This document shows positions 34,690 through 42,850 of a stretch of 64,000 nucleotides of DNA, in pieces. Below the pieces are notes generated by a model, which worked only from the letters and a program-made list of their open reading frames with translations, searched no databases and was not told where the DNA came from. The number at the start of each line of letters is the position of its first letter. Within the stretch, counting starts at the first letter, position 1. Position numbers and translations under genes: made by a program. The stretch is from assembly GCF_003056335.1 (NCBI RefSeq), contig NZ_PYWA01000006.1, positions 277,788 through 341,787 on the forward strand. The letters run 5' to 3'. The DNA is from Paracoccus indicus (GTDB taxonomy: Bacteria; Pseudomonadota; Alphaproteobacteria; Rhodobacterales; Rhodobacteraceae).

Positions 34690-35571
34690 TCAGAGACCGT
34701 TCAGGGGCACCTTGAGCACCGGGTTGCCGTCCTTGTCGGTCGGCACCTCGCCTGCGCGCATGTTCACCTGGAGCGACGGGATGATCAGCTTGGGCATCGC
34801 CAGGGTCGCGTCACGCTCGGTGCGGAACTTAACGAAATCCTCCTTTGTCTTGCCTTCGCCCACATGGATGTTGTGGGCCTTTTCCTCACCCACCGTGGTT
34901 TCCCACTGGATGTCGCGCCCGTTCGGTCCATAGTCGTGGCACATGAACAGCCGCATCTCGTCCGGCAGCGACAGGACCTTCTGGATCGAGTCGTAAAGCG
35001 TCGCCGCATCTCCGCCCGGGAAATCGGCACGCGCCGAACCGCCGTCGGGCATGAACAGCGTGTCGCCCACGAAAGCCGCGTTCCCCATCACGTGCACCAT
35101 GCAGGCCGGGGTGTGGCCGGGCGTGTAGATGGCGAATGCCGGCAGGTTGCCGATCATGTAGCGGTCGCCATCCTCGAACAACCGGTCGAACTGGCTGCCA
35201 TCGCGCTGAAACTCGGTGCCCTCGTTGAACACCTTTCCGAAGGTCTCCTGCACGACCATGATCTTCGAGCCGATACCGATCCGTCCCCCCAGTTTCTGCT
35301 GGATGTAGGGGGCTGCGGACAGGTGATCGGCGTGGACGTGGGTCTCGATGATCCATTCCAGCTTCAGCCCCTGCGACTGCACCTGCCGGATCAGTTCGTC
35401 CGCATGGTCGTAGGTGATGCGCCCGGCGGCATAGTCGATGTCCATGACGCTATCGATGATGGCGCAGGCGTCGGACGTCGGGTCCTTCACGATGTAGCTG
35501 ATCGTGTTCGTGGCGTCGTCGAAGAAGGCCTGGACCTCGGGTTTGATGGTCATGTCCACGGGGTATGTCAT
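34690..35571 (-). CDS. Persulfide dioxygenase-type MBL-fold hydrolase (ETHE1/Blh-like)
   Basis: Protein of 293 residues with the metallo-beta-lactamase motifs THVHADH (HxHxDH), [11 protein letters not shown] and FVGDTLFM. The extra C-terminal ~60 residues match the Blh form found in BigR-controlled operons. It oxidises glutathione persulfide to sulfite. Adjacent SQR and YeeE/YedE genes make a complete sulfide-detoxification set. ATG 35571. Confidence 0.92.
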   Translation of the reverse strand: MTYPVDMTIKPEVQAFFDDATNTISYIVKDPTSDACAIIDSVMDIDYAAGRITYDHADELIRQVQSQGLKLEWIIETHVHADHLSAAPYIQQKLGGRIGIGSKIMVVQETFGKVFNEGTEFQRDGSQFDRLFEDGDRYMIGNLPAFAIYTPGHTPACMVHVMGNAAFVGDTLFMPDGGSARADFPGGDAATLYDSIQKVLSLPDEMRLFMCHDYGPNGRDIQWETTVGEEKAHNIHVGEGKTKEDFVKFRTERDATLAMPKLIIPSLQVNMRAGEVPTDKDGNPVLKVPLNGL

Positions 35572-35600
35572 GGTGTTCTCTCCTGGAATGGTGCGGTGGG

Positions 35601-36032
35601 TCAGGATGCGGCGCGCGGTCGTCCGAGTGGCGCCAGGATGCGGCGCAGCCAGAAGCCGAGGGTGACGGAGACCAGGAACAGGGCGACTTCCCAACGCCCC
35701 GTCCCGAGGGCCGGAATGGCCGCGCCGGGACAGAAGCCGGCAATGCCCCAGCCGATCCCGAACAAGGCCGACCCCCCGACAAGCTTCATGTCGATGTCGG
35801 TTCCGGTGGGCACCTGGAAGCGTCCGCCGAAAAGGGGAGCCTTGCGCCGCCAGACCAAGCGGTAACCGATGGCCGCAACGATCAGCGCCCCGCCCATGAC
35901 GAAGGCCAGGCTCGGGTCCCAGCTGCCCGCCAGATCGAAGAAGTTGAGCACTTTCGCCGGGTCCATCATGCCCGAAAGGGCGATACCGGTGCCAAAGACG
36001 ACACCTGCGAGAAGTGCAAGGACAAGCTTCAT
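35601..36032 (-). CDS. YeeE/YedE-like half transporter (DUF6691 type)
   Basis: Protein of 143 residues with four membrane helices, an N-terminal [31 protein letters not shown] in two adjacent parts, and the family loop [10 protein letters not shown]. It pairs with the next protein upstream to make a split YeeE/YedE transporter for thiosulfate or persulfide-type sulfur. The two genes are three bases apart. Confidence 0.9.
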   Translation of the reverse strand: MKLVLALLAGVVFGTGIALSGMMDPAKVLNFFDLAGSWDPSLAFVMGGALIVAAIGYRLVWRRKAPLFGGRFQVPTGTDIDMKLVGGSALFGIGWGIAGFCPGAAIPALGTGRWEVALFLVSVTLGFWLRRILAPLGRPRAAS

Positions 36033-36035
36033 GGA

Positions 36036-36467
36036 TCAGCCTCCGAACACGTGGCGGACAAGGAAGACGGTGATCGCGGCCGTCGCCATGAAGGTGGGCA
36101 CGGCGACCAGCGACCGGATCGACAGGCGCGACAGCCCGCAGACCCCATGCCCCGATGTGCAGCCGGACCCAAGGCTGGCGCCCAGCCCCACGATGACGCC
36201 ACCAACGGCGATCATCGCCGGGCTGACCGGAACCGTCAGCGCCGGCATCGCGCCTGTCACGGCGAAGATCAGCACGGGGGCAAGGATCATTCCGGCGATC
36301 ATCGCAAGCCGCCAGCTTAGCTCCTCGCGGCTTTCCGCAAAGATCGCGCCCGACAGGATGCCTGTCGCACCGAAGATCCGGCCGAGCCCGAGCATCAGAA
36401 GGACCGCGCCAAGTCCGATCAGCAGACCGCCGCCGAACGAAGTGACCGGAGTGAACACAGTCTCCAT
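36036..36467 (-). CDS. YeeE/YedE-like half transporter, Cys-loop subunit
   Basis: Protein of 143 residues with four helices and the signature GSGCTSGHGVCGLSRLS, which holds the Cys pair used for sulfur transfer in YeeE-type thiosulfate carriers. It starts at ATG 36467, one base after the DUF2892 gene stop. It is the sulfur-conducting partner of the DUF6691-type gene that follows. Confidence 0.92.
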   Translation of the reverse strand: METVFTPVTSFGGGLLIGLGAVLLMLGLGRIFGATGILSGAIFAESREELSWRLAMIAGMILAPVLIFAVTGAMPALTVPVSPAMIAVGGVIVGLGASLGSGCTSGHGVCGLSRLSIRSLVAVPTFMATAAITVFLVRHVFGG

Positions 36468-36468
36468 C

Positions 36469-36684
36469 TCAGCAGTCCCGACATGTTTTGAGACCGAGCA
36501 TTGAGTAGAGCGGGCACACCTTCATCAGCGACGTCGCGAGCATGACGACGCCAACGAAGGCCGCACCATATTTGAACAGAGGCTCGGCGAAGAGCTGCAG
36601 ACCGCTAAAGAAGGCGAGATAAAGCAGGACCAGCCCCAGCGCGGCGCGCAGGATACGGTCAAGAGTTCCGACATTGGTCGTCAT
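36469..36684 (-). CDS. DUF2892 small membrane protein (YgaP-tail type)
   Basis: Protein of 71 residues with an N-terminal NVGTLDRILRAALGLVLLYLAF helix, a second helix, and a C-terminal CPLYSMLGLKTC ending. This is the DUF2892 domain seen at the tail of YgaP-type rhodaneses. ATG 36684 is used; an upstream start would read through the regulatory palindrome. It is the first gene of the sulfur operon. Confidence 0.87.
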   Translation of the reverse strand: MTTNVGTLDRILRAALGLVLLYLAFFSGLQLFAEPLFKYGAAFVGVVMLATSLMKVCPLYSMLGLKTCRDC

Positions 36685-36740
36685 GGCGTCCTCCGGACTT
36701 GAAGTTGACCATGACATATAACTTTGTCGGCACCGTTTCA

Positions 36741-36753
36741 GTGATATTGTCAC
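36741..36753. promoter_or_regulatory. Palindrome GTGATATTGTCAC, site S1, upstream of the sulfur operon
   Basis: Near-perfect 13-bp dyad 57-69 bases before the DUF2892 start. Its reverse complement within CTCGGTGACAATATCACTGA is nearly identical to site S2 at 37965-37977, so both are likely bound by one regulator. The Crp/Fnr-type protein encoded next door (36781-37446) is the best candidate. Confidence 0.65.
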
Positions 36754-36780
36754 CGAGCGCCGATTTTTTTCGCCGATCCG

Positions 36781-37446
36781 CTAGTCGCTTTCGGCAAGCG
36801 CACGCAGGGCCGGCTTATCGGTGACCTCTATCCGTCCGCGCGATTGCGCGATGTAGCCGCGCTTGTGGAAATCATGCAGCACGCGCGACACAACCTCGCG
36901 CGCGGTCCCCAGTTCACTGGCAATCTGCGCGTGAGTCGCGGCGATTTCCCGGTCGTCGCCCACCAGGACGAGCAGGCGTTCGGCCAGTCTGACGTCGATC
37001 TTGCCGAAGGCGACATCGTCCACGACGCGCAGAAGGTCGATCAGCCGCCTTGAATAGGCAGCAAACACGAAGTTGCGGAAAGCTGCTTCCTCGGCGACAA
37101 GCATGTCGAAGGCGGGCCTTGAAAGAACCACAACACTGATTTCAGTCTCTGCCAAGCCTTCGGCGTTGTAGGCCTCTTCGGCCAGCATGCAGGCCGTGGT
37201 CAACACGCAGCTTTCACCCGCATCAACGCGGTACAGCACAATGTCACGACCGTTCTCGGATGTCTGCGAAACGCGGATGGTGCCCTCTAGCAAAAACAGC
37301 AGGCTGTCCGGGATGTTACGCGGGCCGAAAACCTCTTGGCCCTTGGGGTATCTGCGGATCTGCGCCACCTTCAGCAGCCGGTCCCGCACGGTGCGTGGAA
37401 GGTTTCGGGTTCCTAGAAACTGTTCGGTCCAATCGCGGTTGTTCAT
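36781..37446 (-). CDS. Crp/Fnr family transcriptional regulator
   Basis: Protein of 221 residues: cyclic-nucleotide-binding-like fold to about residue 145, then a winged HTH (THAQIASELGTAREVVSRVLHDFHKRGYI in two parts). The loop after the barrel has two Cys, ESCVLTTACML, instead of a cAMP site, so it may respond to reactive sulfur or redox state (inference). It lacks FNR's N-terminal Cys cluster. Its ATG overlaps the stop of the Rrf2 gene. Confidence 0.85.
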   Translation of the reverse strand: MNNRDWTEQFLGTRNLPRTVRDRLLKVAQIRRYPKGQEVFGPRNIPDSLLFLLEGTIRVSQTSENGRDIVLYRVDAGESCVLTTACMLAEEAYNAEGLAETEISVVVLSRPAFDMLVAEEAAFRNFVFAAYSRRLIDLLRVVDDVAFGKIDVRLAERLLVLVGDDREIAATHAQIASELGTAREVVSRVLHDFHKRGYIAQSRGRIEVTDKPALRALAESD

Positions 37447-37913
37447 CGCGCCCTCCGCATCGGGGAAACGATGCCCTCTGCAAGGGGCGCTATACGGGAC
37501 AAAAGCTCACCTCTGTTCGATGCGATATCCGCCAGCGTGAGTTCATCTAGAACCGTCATGAATGCTTTGGTCGCCTCGTGCAAAGCCCGCGATAGCTTGC
37601 AGATGCCGATCAGGGGGCAGCTGTTGCGTTCGGGGTTGAAGCATTCGACCAATTCCAGCGGTCCTTCTGTCAGGCGGATGACGTCACCGACGACGATGTC
37701 TTCAGCAGGATGTGACAGTCTGAAACCACCGCCCCTTCCGCGCCTGGTCTCGACCAGACCGGCCTGTCCCAGTTCATGAACGATCTTCACGATATGCGGT
37801 CGGGCCAACCCGTGCACGCGGACCACATCGTCCACGCGGACAAGATCGGGTGATCTGAGCGCGGCAAGTTGCAGCGACCTCAGTGCATAATTCGAATATG
37901 CCGTAAGTTTCAT
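37443..37913 (-). CDS. Rrf2 family regulator with Cys cluster (NsrR-like)
   Basis: Protein of 156 residues with a winged HTH (YSNYALRSLQLAALRS, then ARPHIVKIVHELGQAGLV) and a Cys triad ECFNPERNSCPLIGICKL, the pattern of iron-sulfur Rrf2 regulators such as NsrR. Start ATG 37913; an upstream GTG is possible. It is co-transcribed with the Crp/Fnr gene. It may sense nitric oxide, iron or sulfur species. Confidence 0.87.
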   Translation of the reverse strand: MKLTAYSNYALRSLQLAALRSPDLVRVDDVVRVHGLARPHIVKIVHELGQAGLVETRRGRGGGFRLSHPAEDIVVGDVIRLTEGPLELVECFNPERNSCPLIGICKLSRALHEATKAFMTVLDELTLADIASNRGELLSRIAPLAEGIVSPMRRAR

Positions 37914-37964
37914 CGGCACCTCCCTGTCGAAGATATATTACCGATATAAGTTTTTTTAAGCTTG

Positions 37965-37977
37965 GTGACAATGTCAC
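37965..37977. promoter_or_regulatory. Palindrome GTGACAATGTCAC, site S2, between Rrf2 gene and peroxiredoxin gene
   Basis: Perfect 13-bp dyad with one central base, 56-68 bases before the peroxiredoxin ATG. Context CTTGGTGACAATGTCACTGA matches S1 (CTCGGTGACAATATCACTGA) at 18 of 20 positions. It is placed to control the peroxiredoxin-DsrE-cydAB genes on one side and the rrf2-crp genes on the other. Confidence 0.65.
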
Positions 37978-38032
37978 TGAGTCGGCAGCTTTCGTGCGGT
38001 AGCGGGTAGCTAAATTTCTGAAAGGACAAATT

Positions 38033-38665
38033 ATGCCGCTACTTCTTGGAGACGTCGTCCCGGACTTCACCGCCGAGACGACGACCGGTCCTATCTCATT
38101 CCATGCTTGGATCGGTAACAAGTGGGCTTTCTTTTTCAGCCACCCTGGCGACTTTACTCCGGTTTGCACCACCGAGATGGGCCGGACATCGCAGCTCGGT
38201 GCAGAATTCGAGAAGCGCGGTGTCGAACCCATCGGGCTAAGCACCGATTCCGTCGAAGAGCATCTGCAGTGGATCGACGATGTCAACGAGACCCAGAACA
38301 CGACTCTGCAGTTTCCGATCGTCGCCGATCCCGATCTGAAGATCGCGCGTCTCTATGACATGATCCATCCCGCCCAGTCCGCAACAGCTGCGGTGCGTTC
38401 TGTCTTCATCATCGATCCTGAGAAAAGGCTTCGATTGACAATGACTTATCCCATGAGCGTCGGTCGCAACTTCGATGAAATTCTGCGCGTGATCGATGCG
38501 CTTCAGGCAGGGGACAGGTATAAAATTGCAACGCCGGCCGACTGGCGACCCGGCGACGAGGTCATCATTCCACCCTCGATCGATGACGTCACAGCAAAAG
38601 ATCTGTTCCCGCAGGGTTGGACAACGCTTCGTCCCTATCTGCGGATGACACAAGTTCACGACTGA
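38033..38665 (+). CDS. 1-Cys peroxiredoxin (Prx6 type)
   Basis: Protein of 210 residues. The peroxidatic site is HPGDFTPVCTTEMG with one catalytic Cys, and the C-terminal extension (PADWRPGDEVIIPPSI) is typical of Prx6. It reduces peroxides, and possibly persulfides, in the cytoplasm. It follows site S2 and precedes a DsrE-like gene and the bd oxidase genes. Confidence 0.93.
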   Translation: MPLLLGDVVPDFTAETTTGPISFHAWIGNKWAFFFSHPGDFTPVCTTEMGRTSQLGAEFEKRGVEPIGLSTDSVEEHLQWIDDVNETQNTTLQFPIVADPDLKIARLYDMIHPAQSATAAVRSVFIIDPEKRLRLTMTYPMSVGRNFDEILRVIDALQAGDRYKIATPADWRPGDEVIIPPSIDDVTAKDLFPQGWTTLRPYLRMTQVHD

Positions 38666-38694
38666 TCACGCACGAATTGCAGCGGAGAAACGAC

Positions 38695-39126
38695 ATGAAA
38701 CGGCTTGCATACGCAGCGCTGACCGTGATGGGGCTTGCCGGGCTTGCACAAGCGCAGGAAGTTCCGGGATTGGTGACGATCGTAACGTCGGAAGACGCGC
38801 AAACCCAGCTGATGGGCATGGTCCTGACCATGCAGGCGGTTCAGCAAGGTGCCAAGGCCCATATCATGCTCTGTGGCCCGGCCGGCGATTTGGCCCTGAT
38901 GGAACCCCCAGCTTCAGCGACCGCCCCACAGCAACCGCGTGGCATGAGCCCCCAAGGGCTGATGCGGCAGATCATGGAAGCAGGCGCCCAAGTCGAGGTC
39001 TGCGCAATTTATCTGCCGAACAAGGGCGCAGATCCCGAGGTCTTGCTGGACGGGATCAGCCCCGCTGATCCGGCCGCAATGGCCGCGCGCCTGCTTGCGC
39101 CGAACGTTCGCATCCTGACCTTCTGA
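38695..39126 (+). CDS. Periplasmic DsrE-like protein
   Basis: Protein of 143 residues with a signal peptide (LAYAALTVMGLAGLAQA) and a DsrE/F-like Rossmann fold: VTIVTSEDAQTQLMGMVL, then AKAHIMLCGPAGDLAL and QVEVCAIYLPNKG. The two Cys lie at the positions used for sulfur carriage in this superfamily. Location between peroxiredoxin and bd oxidase genes suggests a periplasmic reactive-sulfur role. Confidence 0.8.
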   Translation: MKRLAYAALTVMGLAGLAQAQEVPGLVTIVTSEDAQTQLMGMVLTMQAVQQGAKAHIMLCGPAGDLALMEPPASATAPQQPRGMSPQGLMRQIMEAGAQVEVCAIYLPNKGADPEVLLDGISPADPAAMAARLLAPNVRILTF

Positions 39127-39181
39127 ACAACGTCACGCGGATGGCAGTACCACCCGTCATGTTCCCACCCCGGAGACCCCC

Positions 39182-40630
39182 ATGCTCGCCTCCTTCGACG
39201 CGGTCCTCCTCGCCCGCATTCAGTTTGCCTTCACGGTAAGCTTTCACTTTCTCTTTCCGGCTTTCACCATTGGTCTCGCGAGCTATCTGGCCGTGCTCAA
39301 CGGTCTGTGGCTCTGGACGAAGAACCATAAGTATCTTGATCTTTTCCGGTACTGGGTGAAAATTTTTGCCTTGGCTTTCGCTATGGGCGTCGTTTCGGGC
39401 ATCGTGATGTCCTACCAGTTCGGGACGAACTGGTCCGTGTTTTCCGACAAGGCCGGGCCTGTCATCGGTGCACCCATGGCATACGAGGTGCTCTCGGCCT
39501 TCTTCCTCGAGGCGGGCTTTCTCGGGATCATGCTCTTTGGCCGAGAGCGCGTGGGACCGACCCTTCACATGATTGCCACCGCGATGGTCGCGCTCGGCAC
39601 GTTCTTTTCGGCCTTCTGGATTCTCAGCGTGAACAGTTGGATGCAGACGCCTGCGGGGTTCTCAATCGATCCGGAAACCGGGCAGTTCCTGCCGGAGAAT
39701 TTCTGGGACATCATCTTCAACCCATCTTTCCCCTATCGGCTCGTGCATACGGTGATAGCGGCCTACCTCACGACAGCATTTATCGTCGGCGGTGTAGCGG
39801 CATTCCACCTGCTGCGCCGTCGGAGGCGGGGCGAGGCCACGTCCGAAGCCACCAGGACAATGTTCTCGATGGCGATGTGGATGGCGGCCATCGTGGCGCC
39901 GGCGCAGATTTTCCTGGGCGATGCGCATGGGTTGAATACGCTGGAACACCAGCCCGCCAAGGTCATGGCCATGGAGGGTCACTATGAAAGCCACCCGGAG
40001 GGCGCGCCGCTCTATCTCTTCGGCATTCCCAACGATGAAACGCAGACCCTCGATTATGCCGTCGGTATTCCGAAGCTGTCGTCGCTGATCCTCAAGCATC
40101 ATCTCGATGCGCCGATGGATGGGCTCGACACCATCCCCGACAATGAACAGCCGCCGGTGGGCATCGTCTTCTGGTCGTTCCGCATCATGGTGGCATTGGG
40201 CTTTGCCATGCTTGGGATCGGAGGCTGGTCACTTTGGGCGCGCTGGCGCGGCCGTCTCTTCGAGGCGCCGTGGCTGCATCGCGCTGCCTTGGCCATGGCG
40301 CCCTCGGGGCTGATCGCGGTTCTGGCCGGATGGATCACGACCGAAGTCGGTCGCCAACCCTATACGGTCTATGGGCTGCTGCGAACCACGGAAAGTGCGG
40401 CGCCGCTTGACGCCGCCGCCGTCGGAACATCGCTTGTGGCCTTTGTCGTGGTGTATTTTTCCGTGTTCGGCGCAGGCACCTTCTACATCCTGAGACTGAT
40501 GAGCCGTCCGCCGGTCTTCGACGAACCGCGTTTGAAGGACGTCACCAAGGGGCCTATCCGCACGGCCGGCATCACGCCGGCCATCGAGGAAACCATGCGG
40601 CGCCCAGAAGCTGCCAATCCGGGAGAGTGA
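39182..40630 (+). CDS. cydA: Cytochrome bd-type ubiquinol oxidase subunit I (CIO type)
   Basis: Protein of 482 residues, with heme b558 and b595 His ligands in RIQFAFTVSFHFLFPAF and LLGDAHGLN-like (here FLGDAHGLN), and the GWITTEVGRQPY motif of bd oxidases. The quinol-binding Q-loop is short, as in the cyanide-insensitive CIO subtype. It oxidises ubiquinol and reduces oxygen in the inner membrane. CIO-type bd oxidase resists sulfide inhibition, which suits the sulfur island. Confidence 0.94.
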   Translation: MLASFDAVLLARIQFAFTVSFHFLFPAFTIGLASYLAVLNGLWLWTKNHKYLDLFRYWVKIFALAFAMGVVSGIVMSYQFGTNWSVFSDKAGPVIGAPMAYEVLSAFFLEAGFLGIMLFGRERVGPTLHMIATAMVALGTFFSAFWILSVNSWMQTPAGFSIDPETGQFLPENFWDIIFNPSFPYRLVHTVIAAYLTTAFIVGGVAAFHLLRRRRRGEATSEATRTMFSMAMWMAAIVAPAQIFLGDAHGLNTLEHQPAKVMAMEGHYESHPEGAPLYLFGIPNDETQTLDYAVGIPKLSSLILKHHLDAPMDGLDTIPDNEQPPVGIVFWSFRIMVALGFAMLGIGGWSLWARWRGRLFEAPWLHRAALAMAPSGLIAVLAGWITTEVGRQPYTVYGLLRTTESAAPLDAAAVGTSLVAFVVVYFSVFGAGTFYILRLMSRPPVFDEPRLKDVTKGPIRTAGITPAIEETMRRPEAANPGE

Positions 40631-40635
40631 AACCA

Positions 40636-41667
40636 ATGCCCATCGCCGAAGGGGTCGCATTCGACCTCACCTTTGTCTGGGGGTTCCTGATCGCCCTTGC
40701 TGTGCTCATCTATGTCGTCCTCGACGGGTTCGATCTGGGCTTGGGCATGCTGTTCGCCGTGGAGCCTGATCGACGGCACCGCGACGTGATGATGAACTCG
40801 GTTGCGCCCGTTTGGGACGGAAACGAGACTTGGCTCGTCCTCGGAGGCGGCGGCCTTTTTGCGGCGTTCCCGCTGGCTTACGCCCTTATCCTTCCAGCTC
40901 TCTATGTGCCGATCATAGCAATGCTGCTGGCCCTCATCTTCAGGGGCGTCGCCTTCGAGTTCCGCTGGCGCACCGAACGTTGGCGCGGTGTCTGGGACAT
41001 TGCCTTCATCGGCGGCTCGGCGGTGGCCGCGCTCAGCCAGGGCATCGCGCTTGGCGGGCTGCTGCAGGGCATCACGATCGACAAGGCCGCTCGTGCCTAT
41101 GCCGGCGGCTGGTGGGACTGGCTGACGCCCTTCTCGGTGACGGTCGGCTTCGCTGTCATGGTTGGCTACATGCTTCTGGGAGCGACTTGGCTGATCATGA
41201 AGACCGATGGAGAGCTTCAGGATCGCATGCGCAGCCGGGCTTGGATCCTGGGAATCGCGACTGTGGCATTCATCGGCGCAATCAGCATCTGGACACCATT
41301 CCTGCAGGAGGGATACTTCGTGCGCTGGTTCGCAGGCGCCCGCATTCTGCTTGCCGCGTTGGTGGCAGCCGCAGTCCTTGGCCTTTCATTCCTGATGTTT
41401 CGGGCAATACATGTGCATCGCCATGACCACTGGCCCTTTGTTTTGGCCTTGGCGATGTTCGGCCTGTGCTTCGTGGGTCTTGGGATCTGTATGTTCCCCT
41501 ATATCGTACCAACCCAGATCACTTTGTGGGAGGCGGCCGCTCCATACGAGAGCCAACTCTTCATGATCATCGGGGCGGGCATTTTGATCCCGATCATCCT
41601 TTCCTATACGGCTTATGCCTATTGGGTCTTCCGTGGAAAGGTGGATCCAGACGAAGGATACCACTAA
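40636..41667 (+). CDS. cydB: Cytochrome bd-type ubiquinol oxidase subunit II (CIO type)
   Basis: Protein of 343 residues with eight predicted membrane helices and CydB signatures VLDGFDLGLGML, APVWDGNETWLVLGGGGLF and FAAFPLAYA. ATG 40636 is chosen over a GTG three codons upstream. It partners CydA, five bases after its stop, and overlaps the small DUF2474 gene by one base (TAATG). Confidence 0.94.
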   Translation: MPIAEGVAFDLTFVWGFLIALAVLIYVVLDGFDLGLGMLFAVEPDRRHRDVMMNSVAPVWDGNETWLVLGGGGLFAAFPLAYALILPALYVPIIAMLLALIFRGVAFEFRWRTERWRGVWDIAFIGGSAVAALSQGIALGGLLQGITIDKAARAYAGGWWDWLTPFSVTVGFAVMVGYMLLGATWLIMKTDGELQDRMRSRAWILGIATVAFIGAISIWTPFLQEGYFVRWFAGARILLAALVAAAVLGLSFLMFRAIHVHRHDHWPFVLALAMFGLCFVGLGICMFPYIVPTQITLWEAAAPYESQLFMIIGAGILIPIILSYTAYAYWVFRGKVDPDEGYH

Positions 41668-41810
41668 TGCAACGCGCAAACAGCGCTGGCAGCAGCGCAC
41701 GCAATCGGCTCGTTCAGCGAATAATGTGGTTCATCGGCCTTTGGGTTGCTTCGGTCGCAGCTCTTGGGGCAGTGGCATACGCTATTCGCTTATGGCTTGG
41801 GCTTGGTTAG
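41667..41810 (+). CDS. DUF2474 small protein, bd-oxidase accessory
   Basis: A 47-residue protein with one membrane helix (MWFIGLWVASVAALGAVAYAIRLWL in two parts). DUF2474 proteins follow CIO-type bd oxidase genes and probably act like CydX in assembly or stability of the enzyme. Its ATG overlaps the cydB TAA. Confidence 0.85.
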   Translation: MQRANSAGSSARNRLVQRIMWFIGLWVASVAALGAVAYAIRLWLGLG

Positions 41811-42230
41811 GCCCATGACAACCAACGAGGCGCTTGCGCTTCATCCTTTGTTTTTTCGGTTCTGCGCTTCGGTATGAAGTTTGACACCAGGCATCAAACA
41901 AATGATCCATCGGCGTTATAGAATGGGCAGCATGCTTGGCCAAGTATGGCCGTCGAACCTGTTCATTGAGTTCCTCGGCATTCGCCGGAATAACTTGTCC
42001 CAACCAGGATGAAACATGAGAGACAAGTGCGCCTTTGGTCCATTCTGTATTACGAACGTCGTATCGTCGAAATTCTTCGGAAGTCGCGTGGCTTTCACCT
42101 AAGAACATCCGCTCGCGTCGGACCGGGACATCGCGACCCGAGCAATGATCCTTGCGTTCAAGGATCATTGCACCATCCATGCTTGGGATGCGACTATCTT
42201 GGACAGGCGTCGCAGCCCTATCCGTTTTGA
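41811..42230. other. ~420-bp stretch with a perfect 12-bp inverted repeat, no confident gene
   Basis: A minus-strand open frame spans most of it but has no recognisable domain and a biased composition, so it is not called. At 42143-42154 and 42159-42170 lies a perfect 12-bp inverted repeat CAATGATCCTTG / CAAGGATCATTG with a 4-base loop and no T tract. It may be the boundary between the convergent cyd and ldt genes. Confidence 0.45.
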
Positions 42231-42779
42231 TCAGATAATCCGTACCTGCGTCCCGATGGGGCACAGGGCGAACAGTTCCTCGATCTTCTCATTATAGAGC
42301 CCAATACAGCCGTCCGAAGAAAGACGTCCGATCTTTCGGGTGTCGTGCGTACCATGGATCAGATAGGCGGGCCAAGAAAGATACATCGCATGGGTGCCAA
42401 GCGGGTTGTCGGGACCCGGCCCCATGGGTTTGTATTGAGGAAACCGCTCCATCATGGATGCGGTGGGCGTCCAGCTGGGGCCCACTTTTTTCCGCACGAT
42501 CTTGGTATGGCCGCGCTTGGTCAACTCTTCTGAGATCGGTACTGAGGTTGGGTAGGTGCGATAGGTCTGACCGTCTCCCGACCAGAAATGCAGCGCACGC
42601 GACTCGGTATCGGCGACGATCGCCCCAGGACCCAGCTCGTCGAAATGATCCTGCCAGCGCTGCATGGTGAAACTGCTGATATTGCGCGTAGGCATGGTCT
42701 GTGCGCGGGCGATCACGGGTACGGCCAATCCCCCAAACGCGATCAGGCCCAGTGTGCGGCGGCGAGACAATCCTGTCAT
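42231..42779 (-). CDS. L,D-transpeptidase (YkuD family), Tat-like signal
   Basis: Protein of 182 residues with an N-terminal SRRRTLGLIAFGG Tat-type signal, then a YkuD domain with HGTHD and SSDGCIGL (catalytic Cys in the S-x-G-C motif). These enzymes form 3-3 peptidoglycan cross-links or attach lipoproteins in the periplasm. Site T2 (TTAAG repeat) lies about 56-71 bases upstream. Confidence 0.92.
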   Translation of the reverse strand: MTGLSRRRTLGLIAFGGLAVPVIARAQTMPTRNISSFTMQRWQDHFDELGPGAIVADTESRALHFWSGDGQTYRTYPTSVPISEELTKRGHTKIVRKKVGPSWTPTASMMERFPQYKPMGPGPDNPLGTHAMYLSWPAYLIHGTHDTRKIGRLSSDGCIGLYNEKIEELFALCPIGTQVRII

Positions 42780-42834
42780 GTGCTGTTCCTCATGCTGGTT
42801 TCTTTTATGCTGGCCCGAAAATGCTTTCGCCAGC

Positions 42835-42850
42835 TTAAGCGAGGCTTAAG
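42835..42850. promoter_or_regulatory. TTAAG-N6-TTAAG direct repeat, site T2
   Basis: GCTTAAGCGAGGCTTAAG with TTAAG at 42835-42839 and 42846-42850, an 11-bp period. It overlaps the stop codon of the DsbA-like gene and stands in front of the L,D-transpeptidase gene. One of four sites in the window, all in the 42.8-57.1 kb region; likely bound by the local response regulator. Confidence 0.65.

Noticed and set aside
41880..41898. TTGAC...ATCAA as an Anr/FNR box downstream of the bd oxidase
   Set aside because: The spacer is too long for the FNR consensus TTGAT-N4-ATCAA and it lies after, not before, the oxidase genes.
41782..42264. 160-residue minus-strand open frame between cyd and ldt genes
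   Set aside because: No domain, no good ribosome-binding site, and it overlaps both neighbouring genes; listed as non-coding with low certainty.
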